Positions 1 through 7,580 of a stretch of 64,000 nt of DNA are shown one piece after another. The stretch is from NCBI GenBank assembly GCA_019419955.1, contig JAHZIB010000004.1:22531-86530 (forward strand), in the 5' to 3' direction. Each line of letters opens with the position of its first letter. Positions within the stretch are counted from its first letter, which is position 1. The notes beneath the pieces were generated by a model. That model was not told where the DNA came from, searched no databases, and saw only the letters and a program-made list of their open reading frames with translations. Source of the DNA: Clostridiales bacterium (GTDB lineage: Bacteria; Bacillota; Clostridia; TANB77; CAG-508). The position numbers were made by a program, and so were the translations under genes.

Positions 1-754
1 CTGTATATCCCATTTCCTTAGAAATTTCTTTGAAGAAAAATTTTCTATCTAAATCTCTTGCAATCATAGGCTCGTATATCATAGTGGTTTTTCCAGAGCC
101 GGAAACGCCAACTACTAAGAAGGATTCTAATCTTTTAGACTCTGGTATAATAACATCCTCACCAGATTCTGAGTCATTACATAAAAATATTTCACATGAG
201 TATTTTCCAGTATCCTTTGGTTTTCCAGAGAGACTAATTCCTCCATAATCAAAAATTGAGTCTTTCAAATCTTTTGAGTCATTAACTGTAAATGTAAGCC
301 ACTTAAATACCTTGTAAAATGTTACAAGAGGTATGTATAACGAAATTGCAGAAAATGCAGGTCTAAACAAATTTGAGTAATTGCTTACAATCTCTGCATA
401 GTTTGGAACAGAGAGAATAAGTCCCCATGCTAAGGAGTTTAAACCTTGAACTACAAAAGATACTATTAATATATATAAACTAATTATGTACGTATTAAAA
501 AACCTTAGCTTGTCTACATCTGCTTTTACAAATTTCGAAGAGAATGAAAAATAGAAAGCAAAAATCAAGCAACCAAAAGCCAAAGTATATTCTATAGGTC
601 CCCAATATGAATAAGAAACTCCTGTAAATATCATAAACATTAACTCGACCAATCTATCAACAAGAATATATGCTGAGATTAAAGTTAAAATATATGTCAT
701 AAATGTATTTCTATCTGTTTTTAAAAATTTAAGAAACTTATCTATATATTTCAC
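1..754 (-). CDS. VirD4/TraG-like membrane ATPase, partial
   Basis: The gene runs off the left edge, so only its first ~251 codons are visible. The GTG start at 754 directly follows an in-frame stop and has a weak GGTG ribosome site. The product begins with about four hydrophobic segments (roughly residues 12-35, 45-65, 80-105 and 125-150), then a soluble domain with a Walker A motif GVSGSGKTT near residue 216. Four N-terminal membrane helices followed by a P-loop resemble type IV coupling proteins of clostridial conjugative elements, but Walker B lies outside the window. No other transfer gene is visible next to it. An ABC or FtsK-like ATPase is possible. Confidence 0.55.
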   Translation of the reverse strand, partial: MKYIDKFLKFLKTDRNTFMTYILTLISAYILVDRLVELMFMIFTGVSYSYWGPIEYTLAFGCLIFAFYFSFSSKFVKADVDKLRFFNTYIISLYILIVSFVVQGLNSLAWGLILSVPNYAEIVSNYSNLFRPAFSAISLYIPLVTFYKVFKWLTFTVNDSKDLKDSIFDYGGISLSGKPKDTGKYSCEIFLCNDSESGEDVIIPESKRLESFLVVGVSGSGKTTMIYEPMIARDLDRKFFFKEISKEMGYT

Positions 755-852
755 TCATTTCACCACTTTCAAAAATAAAATAACACATATATATTATCTT
801 ATAAAATTGGAAAAAATACAAGCCTTTTTGCCAAAAAATTCATACTTTTTGC

Positions 853-997
853 TACTAGATAAAGATAAAAAAATAATTGTACTGCAACGGGATTTCCGAT
901 AAAAATTTTCACAATCTTGGTAAGCGTCCATTTGTGAAAATTTTTATCAGAAATCTCCATTTGCGGACTTCAAATGTGCAATAACTATTATCTAGTA
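853..997. repeat. Dispersed palindromic intergenic repeat, copy 1
   Basis: About 145 bp bounded by perfect 10-bp terminal inverted repeats (TACTAGATAA / TTATCTAGTA). Almost the whole interior is a long imperfect palindrome whose core arms read GATAAAAATTTTCACAA and TTGTGAAAATTTTTATC. The same architecture recurs at 3208-3353, 36316-36392 and 41758-41837, always between genes. It looks like a MITE or palindromic repeat family; no protein is encoded. Confidence 0.8.
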
Positions 998-1002
998 ACT
1001 AC

Positions 1003-1032
1003 TTTTTTGGCACGTTTTACACATAGTATAAT
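1003..1032 (+). promoter_or_regulatory. Candidate promoter of the SpoVB-like gene
   Basis: A consensus -10 (TATAAT, 1027-1032) follows a T-rich -35 region just after repeat copy 1. Transcription would start near 1039 and leave a very short leader, supporting the ATG at 1055 over one at 974 that lies inside the repeat. Confidence 0.4.
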
Positions 1033-1054
1033 AGGTACAAGAATAGTATTAAAT

Positions 1055-2698
1055 ATGAGAAAAACAAATAAAAGAAAATTAAAGAAATCAAGTTTTACAA
1101 AAAATATATTAATTTTATTGATTACTCACATGGTGGTAAAAATAATTGGAGTTGTAAATAAAATATATTTAACAAATAGAGAGGGATTTGGAGACGAAGG
1201 AAATGCAATATATTCTAGTGCATTTCAAATTTATGCTCTTTTTCTTACTATATGCTCCATTGGAATACCAAATGCAGTATCAAAATTGGTTTCTGAAAAA
1301 TTGGCTATAGGTGATAGCAAAGGTGCACATAAAGTGTTTAAAATAGCAGTAATTGCATTTGGAGTTTTAGGATTTACAAGTTCAATAATTTTATTCACTT
1401 GTGCACATAATATATCACACAATTGGTTTCAGATTCCAGAGGCAGAGCTTAGTTTAATTGCATTATCACCATCAATATTTTTTGTGTCAATAACTGCTGT
1501 GATAAGAGGCTATTTTAATGGTAGAGAACATATAAGCGCTGGAGCTAATTCACAGACAATAGAGCAAATATTTAGAACAGTAATTACAATAATATTAATA
1601 GAGATAATATCAAAGAATACTGGAACGGATACAAGAGTTATGGCAGCAGGTGCAGCAATTGCTACAACAATTTCAGAAATAATCTGTTTTACATATTTGT
1701 TTAAATATTATAAAAGTGTTAGCAGAGAAATAGCAAATGAAATGAAAAATAGTCTAAATTATAAGTATAGTGGAATAAGAAAAACAATATTTGATATATT
1801 AGCAGTATCAATTCCGATGTCTATAGGACCAATTTTAGCGGGAATTAATAAAAATATAGATTCTATGACTATTGTAAGAGGCTTGAAAAACTTTATGTCA
1901 GATAGTAGTGCCAAGCTAGAATATGGTATGTTGGTTGGAAAAATAGACACATTAGTAGTGTTTCCTCTGTCATTTAATGCGGCTTTTAGTAGTACACTAA
2001 TACCAATGGTTTCAGCAGCAAAAGCAAGTAATAATTTTGCACCAGTTCAAAGGAAAATTAAATTTTCATTATTAATAGCATTATTAGTAGGAATTCCATG
2101 TACAGTAGGACTGATGCTTTTTGCACAACCAATTTTAGAATTATTATTTCCGAATCAATCTGCTGGAGCAAATTTGTTGCAAATTAGTGCTGTTTCTATA
2201 ACTTTTATGATGTTAAATCAAAATGTAAATGCGGTACTACAAGGCTTAGGGAAAACAATCATTCCAACAATTGGACTAATTATAGGAATGATTGTGAAAC
2301 TTTCACTCAATTTATTATTAGTTCCTATAAATCCATATGACTTTTTCTTAGGCGGAACTAGAGGAGCAGCAATTGCAACAGCTTTATCTAATATAATAAT
2401 GTTTATTGTTTCAGCAATTTTCTTAAAGAAATTTATTAAGATAGGAATACAAAAAAAGCAAATAATAAAAATATGTATGGCAACAATTATGATGGCTATT
2501 TGTACAGTTTTTATATATAATAGTTTTTTAGGTATAATTTCTAGTAAATTGTGTATAATACTAGCGTTAGTATTTGCAATAGCAATTTATTTAGTGTTAA
2601 TACTAATTTTAAGAGTATTCTCAGAAGAGGAAATATTAGTATTACCATATGGGAATAAAATATATGGAATTTTGAAGTTTTTAAAAATATATAAATAA
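1055..2698 (+). CDS. SpoVB/MurJ-like lipid flippase (MOP superfamily)
   Basis: A 547-residue polytopic membrane protein of the oligosaccharide/lipid-linked precursor flippase family (stage V sporulation protein B-like). The basic N-terminus is followed by a first helix with VVKIIGVVNKIYL and about 14 hydrophobic segments in total, typical of MATE-like flippases. The conserved early segment GIPNAVSKLVSEK is the family's usual first-loop signature. Such proteins move lipid-linked cell-wall or cortex precursors across the membrane. An ATG at 974 would add 27 residues encoded by repeat DNA, so 1055 is chosen. A perfect hairpin follows the stop, so the gene is monocistronic. SpoVB, YtgP or a general polysaccharide flippase cannot be told apart here. 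Confidence 0.8.
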   Translation: MRKTNKRKLKKSSFTKNILILLITHMVVKIIGVVNKIYLTNREGFGDEGNAIYSSAFQIYALFLTICSIGIPNAVSKLVSEKLAIGDSKGAHKVFKIAVIAFGVLGFTSSIILFTCAHNISHNWFQIPEAELSLIALSPSIFFVSITAVIRGYFNGREHISAGANSQTIEQIFRTVITIILIEIISKNTGTDTRVMAAGAAIATTISEIICFTYLFKYYKSVSREIANEMKNSLNYKYSGIRKTIFDILAVSIPMSIGPILAGINKNIDSMTIVRGLKNFMSDSSAKLEYGMLVGKIDTLVVFPLSFNAAFSSTLIPMVSAAKASNNFAPVQRKIKFSLLIALLVGIPCTVGLMLFAQPILELLFPNQSAGANLLQISAVSITFMMLNQNVNAVLQGLGKTIIPTIGLIIGMIVKLSLNLLLVPINPYDFFLGGTRGAAIATALSNIIMFIVSAIFLKKFIKIGIQKKQIIKICMATIMMAICTVFIYNSFLGIISSKLCIILALVFAIAIYLVLILILRVFSEEEILVLPYGNKIYGILKFLKIYK

Positions 2699-2732
2699 TG
2701 TTAAAAAATGTAGTATTATGCATTTTTTAACA
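2699..2732 (+). terminator. Hairpin terminator after the flippase gene
   Basis: A perfect 12-bp stem, TGTTAAAAAATG paired with CATTTTTTAACA, begins one base after the stop codon. The U-run is inside the 3' arm. Confidence 0.7.
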
Positions 2733-2826
2733 AAAAAAAGAAGGATTTTAGATAAGTTTGGAGAATATTGATATTAGTAGATAGCGTTTCAGTCTACATA
2801 TGAAAATCTTATAGGAGGTAATGAAA

Positions 2827-3105
2827 ATGAACAAATCAGAATTAATCGCAGATATCGCAGCTAAAACAGGAGCAACAAAAAAAGATGCTGAAGCAACATT
2901 AAATGCTTTCGTAGATGTTGTAACAGAATCATTAGTTAAAGGAGACAAAGTTCAATTAGTTGGATTTGGTTCTTTCGAAGTAAGAAAAAGAGCTGCTAGA
3001 AAAGGCAGAAATCCACAAACTAAAGAAGAAATAAAAATACCAGCTTCTAAAGCACCTGTATTCAAAGCAGGAAAAGCATTAAAAGAATTAGTAAATAAAA
3101 AATAA
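2827..3105 (+). CDS. hup: HU-family DNA-binding protein
   Basis: A 92-residue nucleoid protein with the complete HU/IHF fold sequence: MNKSELI at the N-terminus, the core [19 protein letters not shown] (beta-arm) and a C-terminal [15 protein letters not shown] dimers bend and compact DNA. The AGGAGG at 2813-2818 is too close to the ATG at 2821 and well placed for the ATG at 2827, so the latter is used. Single gene, own terminator. Confidence 0.95.
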   Translation: MNKSELIADIAAKTGATKKDAEATLNAFVDVVTESLVKGDKVQLVGFGSFEVRKRAARKGRNPQTKEEIKIPASKAPVFKAGKALKELVNKK

Positions 3106-3139
3106 TTCAAATTTTATATAAAAATATGAATTCATAGGG

Positions 3140-3169
3140 GATATAGGAGTGACTTTCCTATATCTTTTT
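3140..3169 (+). terminator. Terminator after hup
   Basis: Stem GATATAGGA / TCCTATATC followed by TTTTTATTT. Confidence 0.85.
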
Positions 3170-3207
3170 ATTTGTATAGAAGGTTAAAAAAATTTAAGAT
3201 GAAAAAT

Positions 3208-3353
3208 TAGTAGATAATGGTTAAAAAATAATTGTCCTGCAACAGGAGTTCTATTAAAAAATGTTACAAATTGACGCTTACCAAGCTTGTGAAAATTTTT
3301 AATTTGAATATCTCTGTGCAGATTTCAAATATGTAATAATCATTATTTAGTAA
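3208..3353. repeat. Dispersed palindromic intergenic repeat, copy 2
   Basis: 146 bp, almost the same length as copy 1. Terminal inverted repeats TTAGTAGATAATGGTTA and TAATCATTATTTAGTAA are imperfect over 17 bp. The interior shares the TCCTGCAACAGGAGTTC motif and the palindromic TGTGAAAATTTTTAAT arm with the other copies. It fills most of the gap between hup and the rubredoxin gene. Confidence 0.75.
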
Positions 3354-3441
3354 AATAGAAAATTAAAAGTGTAAATTAAAATATAGAAAAAAGGAATAAA
3401 TTATGATAAAATAATTCATATTAAAAATAGGAGGGATAATT

Positions 3442-3576
3442 ATGAATAAATACAAATGTATAGCTTGTGGGTACATTTATGACGAAGAAGTAGAAAACGT
3501 TAAATTTGAAGACTTACCAGAAGATTGGGTATGCCCATTATGTGGAGTTCCAAAGAGTAGCTTTGTAAAAGTTTAA
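3442..3576 (+). CDS. Short rubredoxin
   Basis: A 44-residue iron-only electron carrier. Two CxxCG knuckles are present, CIACGYIY at residues 6-13 and [11 protein letters not shown] near the C-terminus, giving the four cysteines that bind one Fe, with the usual [11 protein letters not shown] between. AGGAGGGA lies 6 nt before the ATG. Typical rubredoxins are 52-54 residues; this one lacks about eight in the loop between the first knuckle and FEDLP. It probably serves peroxide or oxygen defence with rubrerythrin, encoded elsewhere in the window. Confidence 0.93.
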   Translation: MNKYKCIACGYIYDEEVENVKFEDLPEDWVCPLCGVPKSSFVKV

Positions 3577-3641
3577 ATTAATAAGAAAATGGGAAATGCA
3601 TCAAATACTTCACTAGAGGTAGTACATTAGTAAAGAGAAAT

Positions 3642-3676
3642 CCTATAACTAAAATGAATTAGTTATAGGTTTTTTC
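3642..3676 (+). terminator. Terminator after rubredoxin
   Basis: Perfect 10-bp stem CCTATAACTA / TAGTTATAGG followed by seven T. The remaining ~280 bp up to 3958 holds no gene or clear site that I can support. Confidence 0.9.
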
Positions 3677-3958
3677 AATTTATATAAAATGTTCGAAGTT
3701 ATATACATTGGTGCAGATAGGAAAGCCAATATGCTGCATATATGTTTTTTTATTTAGTAAGTGTATATTCCATGTATAAAGATTCATAATATGTATTGTT
3801 AAATAAAGCTAGAAAATATTAAATATCTGTTGTCATTTTTTAGGAAATGTTATTTTTATTATCATTATGATGGTATTAAAAATAAGATTATCCATTTATT
3901 TAATAAAAATTAAGTAATTTTATCCAAAAACTTTTGCGAAAATTTTTTTCATTTATCT

Positions 3959-4921
3959 TTAATTCCATGTAGATATTCCTAGCATAATTCTATATTTCAT
4001 TGCTGTTGTATATATTTTGTACAATATATCTAAAATGTCATCACAATTTAACATTAAATCAGCTAGTTTATCTAGTTCTTCATCTGTAAAGTCTCTTATA
4101 ACATATTTATTATCTTTGTATTCATACATATACTGAGGTTGAAATAAGAATGATTTTTCATTATTCATTAAGCAATTAAAGTCATTCATAAGTTGTAACC
4201 ATGATGCTTTTAGTCCTTCATATCCTGATGAATCTCTAAGCTCTATATTCTTAGGTAATGTACCACTTCTTATATTCTTCCATGATTCTGCAGCAGTCAT
4301 AAATTTTTGCTTTGGAACATCTGTGATTTCATTTTGTATATCATTATATCCACCAATTCCTGAAGCATCAACCATTTTCCATCTTTTTTCTTCAATACTG
4401 TACCATTCAATATTCCATTGATCATCACATTTGCCATTTGTATTATGGTATTTTGCGAAACCAACTCTTACTCTTGCTGGTATCCCTTTACTCTTCAGTG
4501 TACTTGCAAGCATTAAAGCATGTCCTCTACATACAATATGTATTTTATCTTTTGCTTGCCTATTTACTGAATATGTTTTATCTCGTCTTAGAAGTTCTGC
4601 AAAAATACTGATAGCCGTTTGAAAGATATCTTCTTCATTATTTAATCTATCTAAAGGAACTTTTCTCATATCACCATTAGGATTATCCTTTTCTTCTCTA
4701 ATATCTTTACTAAAGAATAATTCTCTTGCATGTATGGTTTGCGTTCTTTGTAATACGCACAACTCTTCAATGTCTTCTGGTAATCCTTTTGTAAATTCAG
4801 CATACGGTCCTAAGTATGTATAAGGACTTGTTTGTAAATAGAATATTAATAATTTATTTAATTCCAAATTGTCTAATTCCAAAATTTGATTTATTCTTTT
4901 TTTGTAAAGGTTATTTTCCAT
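3959..4921 (-). CDS. Transglutaminase-like domain protein with altered active site
   Basis: 320 residues, no signal peptide or membrane segment. The central region (about 115-200) is a transglutaminase/protease-like core: the nucleophile segment VCRGHALMLASTL, then GIPARVRVGFA, then an aspartate in WKMVDAS. Where the family normally has a histidine before the W-x-x-E strand, this protein reads DDQWNIEWY, so the catalytic His appears replaced by Gln. The flanking helical regions are not recognised. The gene lies 5 bp downstream of 4927-5496 and is probably cotranscribed. It may be a binding protein or a divergent peptidase; the substrate is unknown. Confidence 0.6.
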   Translation of the reverse strand: MENNLYKKRINQILELDNLELNKLLIFYLQTSPYTYLGPYAEFTKGLPEDIEELCVLQRTQTIHARELFFSKDIREEKDNPNGDMRKVPLDRLNNEEDIFQTAISIFAELLRRDKTYSVNRQAKDKIHIVCRGHALMLASTLKSKGIPARVRVGFAKYHNTNGKCDDQWNIEWYSIEEKRWKMVDASGIGGYNDIQNEITDVPKQKFMTAAESWKNIRSGTLPKNIELRDSSGYEGLKASWLQLMNDFNCLMNNEKSFLFQPQYMYEYKDNKYVIRDFTDEELDKLADLMLNCDDILDILYKIYTTAMKYRIMLGISTWN

Positions 4922-4926
4922 TATTA

Positions 4927-5496
4927 TTATTCTCTATTCCTTTCATCTTCCTTCGACTTTGTATGTCTTCTAAAAAACATTCTTTTTTTGGTCTTTGTTT
5001 GCTCTATATTTATAACTATTTCTTCCTTACTATGTTCTTGGCCTTCAGGGTATAGTTTATAATTTTTTAATGTTTCATCTAACCATTGTATAAAATAATC
5101 TAATCTTAATAAGAAATCTGCTTCATGATTATATTCTAGTTTTAGTTCAATGTTAGGTAATTTTCTATCTAATAATCCCATATATTTTTTATTTATTTTA
5201 TCTTCTTTATCTTCTTTTAGTAATTGTTCATATTTTTCTATTAAAATTTCAGCTTGTTGTTTATCAATTTCTTTTAAAGTATCTAATATTTTTTTCATTA
5301 TTGCAAAAAACTCTTCATGTTTTTTACCTAATCTGAAATTTTGAATTTCACTTTTCTTTTTTATATATTGATTAATTAATGGAATAATAAATTCTTTGGC
5401 ATCAACAGGCTCATCATATTTTGCATATCTTCCCATATTATAAGAACCAGTTGAATATCCTCCAGTTTGATATTTACCTTTTATTGAATTGACCAT
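4927..5496 (-). CDS. Hypothetical protein, first gene of a two-gene operon
   Basis: 189 residues, unrecognised. It has a Gly/Tyr-rich N-terminus (repeated GGYSTGSYNMGRYAKY-like residues 12-26), a mostly helical charged middle (about 45-160) and a basic C-terminus with KKRMFFRRHTKSK. There is no signal peptide. It is followed after 5 bp by the transglutaminase-like gene, so the two products may act together. GGAGGAAG precedes its ATG and lies inside a 13-codon upstream frame. A -10 TATAAT (minus strand, about 5569-5574) lies 17 nt from a TAGACT -35 in the upstream region. Confidence 0.6.
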   Translation of the reverse strand: MVNSIKGKYQTGGYSTGSYNMGRYAKYDEPVDAKEFIIPLINQYIKKKSEIQNFRLGKKHEEFFAIMKKILDTLKEIDKQQAEILIEKYEQLLKEDKEDKINKKYMGLLDRKLPNIELKLEYNHEADFLLRLDYFIQWLDETLKNYKLYPEGQEHSKEEIVINIEQTKTKKRMFFRRHTKSKEDERNRE

Positions 5497-5522
5497 GTTC
5501 TAGAATAACTTCCTCCGACCAT
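5481..5522 (-). CDS. Possible 13-residue upstream leader frame
   Basis: A strong AAGGAGG and nine spacer bases precede an ATG that opens a 13-codon frame (MVGGSYSRTWSIQ) ending inside the hypothetical gene at 4927-5496. The ribosome site of that downstream gene lies within the small frame. The DNA around the first SD is a palindrome (GAGGTATACCTC). Translational coupling is likely if it is made at all. Confidence 0.3.
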   Translation of the reverse strand: MVGGSYSRTWSIQ

Positions 5523-5654
5523 AGAGGTATACCTCCTTAATTTTTTTATTTTTCACATCATTTTTATTATACTATAAAATGGCAAAAAAGTCTATAAAAT
5601 TAATACTTCTGTCAGGGTAATTTCATAAAATATTACGAAATTGTAATTAGGAAT

Positions 5655-6036
5655 AATAGAAGATGAAAGAGCTTCATTTACAACAAAACATAAATTAATA
5701 GACATATTGAAATTAGTTATGATATCAGTATTATGTGGAATGGATGAGTTAAATAAAATGATTAATTATGGAAATAGTAAAAAGGAATTTTTAGAAAAAG
5801 AATTTGAAATAAAATCTATTCCATCAAAATTAACATTAACAAGAATATTTGTAATGATAGACCCAAAATGATTAGGGCTAAGTATTGTAGAAATAGTACA
5901 AAGTTTAATAAAAGAAAAACATACTCAAATAATGATAGATGGAAAAGCAATAAAATCAACAGATGCAATAAAGAGCATAGAAAAAATAATGAATATTGTA
6001 ACAGCATATACAAATACGGGAATATCATTTGATATA
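5655..6036 (+). pseudogene. ISAs1-family transposase remnant
   Basis: Reading one frame gives EDERASFTTKHKLIDIL, then VLCGMDELNKM, LTLTRIFVMIDPK, an in-frame TGA, and IMIDGKAIKSTDAIK with VTAYTNTGISF. This order matches the N-terminal half of ISAs1-type DDE transposases (KHKL-DIL, LCG, DP, the first Asp in the IDGK motif). The rest is missing: at about 6037 the frame joins unrelated DNA whose coding sense is on the other strand. It is dead and evidently an old insertion. Confidence 0.7.
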
Positions 6037-6129
6037 GTAGAATTAGATTTATGCCTTTCTGCTTGTAAAAACCTTTCAATTTCATTTCTAGTTACATTCT
6101 GTATAGGTTTAAACATAAAGTTATATGCA

Positions 6130-6249
6130 CTACAAGCCTTTATAGTTTGCATATTTGCCGATATTTGTTCCTTTTGTTTCTTCACTTTCTTCTAACATTG
6201 CGATATTAGGCAAATAATAATCTCCATATTTTGTATATTCTAAATTCAT
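6130..6249 (-). pseudogene. Truncated tnpV fragment
   Basis: 39 codons beginning MNLEYTKYGDYYLPN match the start of TnpV-type proteins; the intact relative at 10108-10497 has EGDYYIPNLTMP in the same place. The frame stops before the conserved body. GGAGTG precedes the ATG. It lies directly after the repA remnant and is probably the debris of a lost mobilizable element. Confidence 0.5.
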
Positions 6250-6282
6250 TAAAATCACTCCATTTCTTTTAATTTTCAAAAT

Positions 6283-6819
6283 TATATTTGCATATAAAAA
6301 ATCTAAATCATCATAATGCCTTCGCTTATAATTTTGATAGCTGTTTTTCTTTCCTCTATTGTTATAATTATTATTGTTATAGCTTGGTCGTAAATTTATC
6401 GTGTCGTGAGTCGTAGATTTTACAATTCTGGACTCGTAATTTTTACGAATCATTTGTATTAGATTTTTATTATGGTCTATTTTACCAACATAAATTAAAT
6501 TAGGTTTGTTAGCACCTTGTTTTTTCTAGTAGATTAACTTACCATTCATTTAACTGCTTAAATGCTTTTGTAACAGTTTTATCAGATAAGCCTAGTAATT
6601 CTTGTACTTCTTTCCTAGTAAATATAAAAAAATATTTCCATCTTTATCAACCCAATTATTTTTAGCAGATAATGTTAGTCTATTTAGTATAACTCCATAG
6701 AGGATTTTACTATCTGAATTTAGTTTATTTTTATACTTTTTGTTGAAAAATAACTCCATTGGTATTTGATAATATAAATACTCAAAACATTCATGAGCTT
6801 TGTATGGTATAAAATCCAT
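6283..6819 (-). pseudogene. RepA-type replication initiator, frameshifted
   Basis: The first 60 codons (YYQIPMELFFNKKYKN, SDSKILYGVILNRL) match the intact initiator at 15390-15944. The frame shifts in a seven-T run near 6629. It then continues in another frame as RKEVQELLGLSDKTVTKAFKQ, meets a stop, and resumes as KKQGANKPNLIYVGKI and a C-terminal tail ending DFLYANI. At least two lesions are visible. The middle retains a TCGTAAAAATTACGA palindrome also found in the intact gene. Confidence 0.75.
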
Positions 6820-6941
6820 TTTTACATCCTTTCTGATAATCAGAATAGGAATAATAATAAATAAAGGGCGTATTTGATAGAATTATCAAAGATTAAAAAT
6901 TTTCCCGACATGCAATCCCGACATTCTATATACATTTAAGA

Positions 6942-6972
6942 GTGTTTTTGAGAACTTTTAAAAACTCTTTTT
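6942..6972. other. Terminator-like hairpin
   Basis: GAGTGTTTTT and AAAAACTC arms followed by TTTTTT. It lies in the 490-bp gap between the repA remnant and the small hydrophobic frame; no gene is recognised in 6820-7200. Confidence 0.35.
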
Positions 6973-7019
6973 TAATCCTTATAAAATAGGGGATTTCCTT
7001 GAAATTACGCAAAAAATAC

Positions 7020-7044
7020 AGGTTAGAAATTTGATTTCTAACCT
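7020..7044. other. Perfect hairpin, function unknown
   Basis: An 11-bp inverted repeat AGGTTAGAAAT / ATTTCTAACCT with a 3-nt loop. It is followed by a further small hairpin-forming tract (CTTGA...GACTAAATAGTC...CAAG, 7092-7121). These may be remnants of transposon ends or a lost RNA gene. Confidence 0.35.
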
Positions 7045-7199
7045 GATATTTTGGTGCCAACGACGTAGATATTTACAACTCGTTAGCTCTCTTGACGAAC
7101 GACTAAATAGTCATTCAAGTTATAAATATATTACCAAATTATTTTATAAAAATCAAGTGAATTTCTAAAAAAGTTTTTACAAATATTTGTTTGTATCTA

Positions 7200-7228
7200 T
7201 TGCTTTGTTGTAAAATGTATGTTATACT
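7200..7228 (+). promoter_or_regulatory. Promoter of the small hydrophobic peptide
   Basis: TTGCTT, 17-bp spacer, TATACT. Predicted transcription start near 7235; the transcript begins with an ATAGGAAATG-like sequence. Confidence 0.55.
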
Positions 7229-7310
7229 AACTGACATAGGAAATGAGAATAAGCAGATGTGGTTTTTGCCACCAATTTTACGAATCTTCGTAGGAAAGGT
7301 GGTGATGTTT

Positions 7311-7424
7311 ATGGTTAAAGTGATACTATTTTTTATACTATCCTTAATGTTATCTTTAACATTAAACGTTGCCTTGATAGCAGTTCTATATAAGAACTGG
7401 GTTGATAAGCAACTACATAAATAA
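7311..7424 (+). CDS. Candidate type I toxin, 37-residue hydrophobic peptide
   Basis: The peptide starts MVKVILFF, has one membrane-spanning segment over residues 3-27 and ends in a short charged tail YKNWVDKQLHK. AGGTGG lies 8 nt before the ATG. A single helix with a polar C-terminus, a long structured 5' leader, a hairpin just after the stop and a consensus promoter firing from the opposite strand are the hallmarks of type I toxin genes (Fst/Ldr/TxpA-like families). I do not recognise the exact family, and the PxxxG motif of Fst is absent. Confidence 0.55.
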   Translation: MVKVILFFILSLMLSLTLNVALIAVLYKNWVDKQLHK

Positions 7425-7510
7425 AAAAAGCTCACATCTGTACTTTGACGAGTAGATGTGAGTTTACACATTTTCTTGGCAAAACCACGTTTGTGGCTTC
7501 TCCATTTCCT
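7425..7510 (-). ncRNA. Candidate antisense RNA (antitoxin)
   Basis: A consensus minus-strand promoter would start a transcript near 7510 that ends ~85 nt later at the hairpin 7431-7462, overlapping the 3' end of the convergent toxin message. Its 5' end (ATAGGAAATGGAGAAG) resembles the 5' end of the toxin transcript. Convergent RNAs sharing a bidirectional terminator are the plan of the pAD1 par locus. Confidence 0.5.
7431..7462. terminator. Bidirectional terminator shared by two convergent RNAs
   Basis: Stem CTCACATCT / AGATGTGAG. On the minus strand it is followed by CTTTTTTTA, a strong U-tract; on the plus strand by TTTACACATTTT. Confidence 0.7.
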
Positions 7511-7516
7511 ATATTT

Positions 7517-7545
7517 ATTATACACAGATTTTTTATAAATGTCAA
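7517..7545 (-). promoter_or_regulatory. Consensus promoter for the antisense RNA
   Basis: Minus strand TTGACA (7545-7540), exactly 17 bp, TATAAT (7522-7517). It is one of the best matches to the sigma-A consensus in the window although no coding frame follows it. Confidence 0.7.
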
Positions 7546-7580
7546 ATAAATATTTTTATATCTTTTGTTTTTTTATAATT

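Noticed and set aside
5925..6195. Open frames of 86-89 residues on both strands
   Set aside because: They run across the junction between the ISAs1 remnant and unrelated DNA, and have no ribosome sites.
7045..7120. tRNA gene starting TGGTGCC on the plus strand (minus-strand tRNA)
   Set aside because: No T-arm, anticodon stem or matched acceptor stem could be formed.
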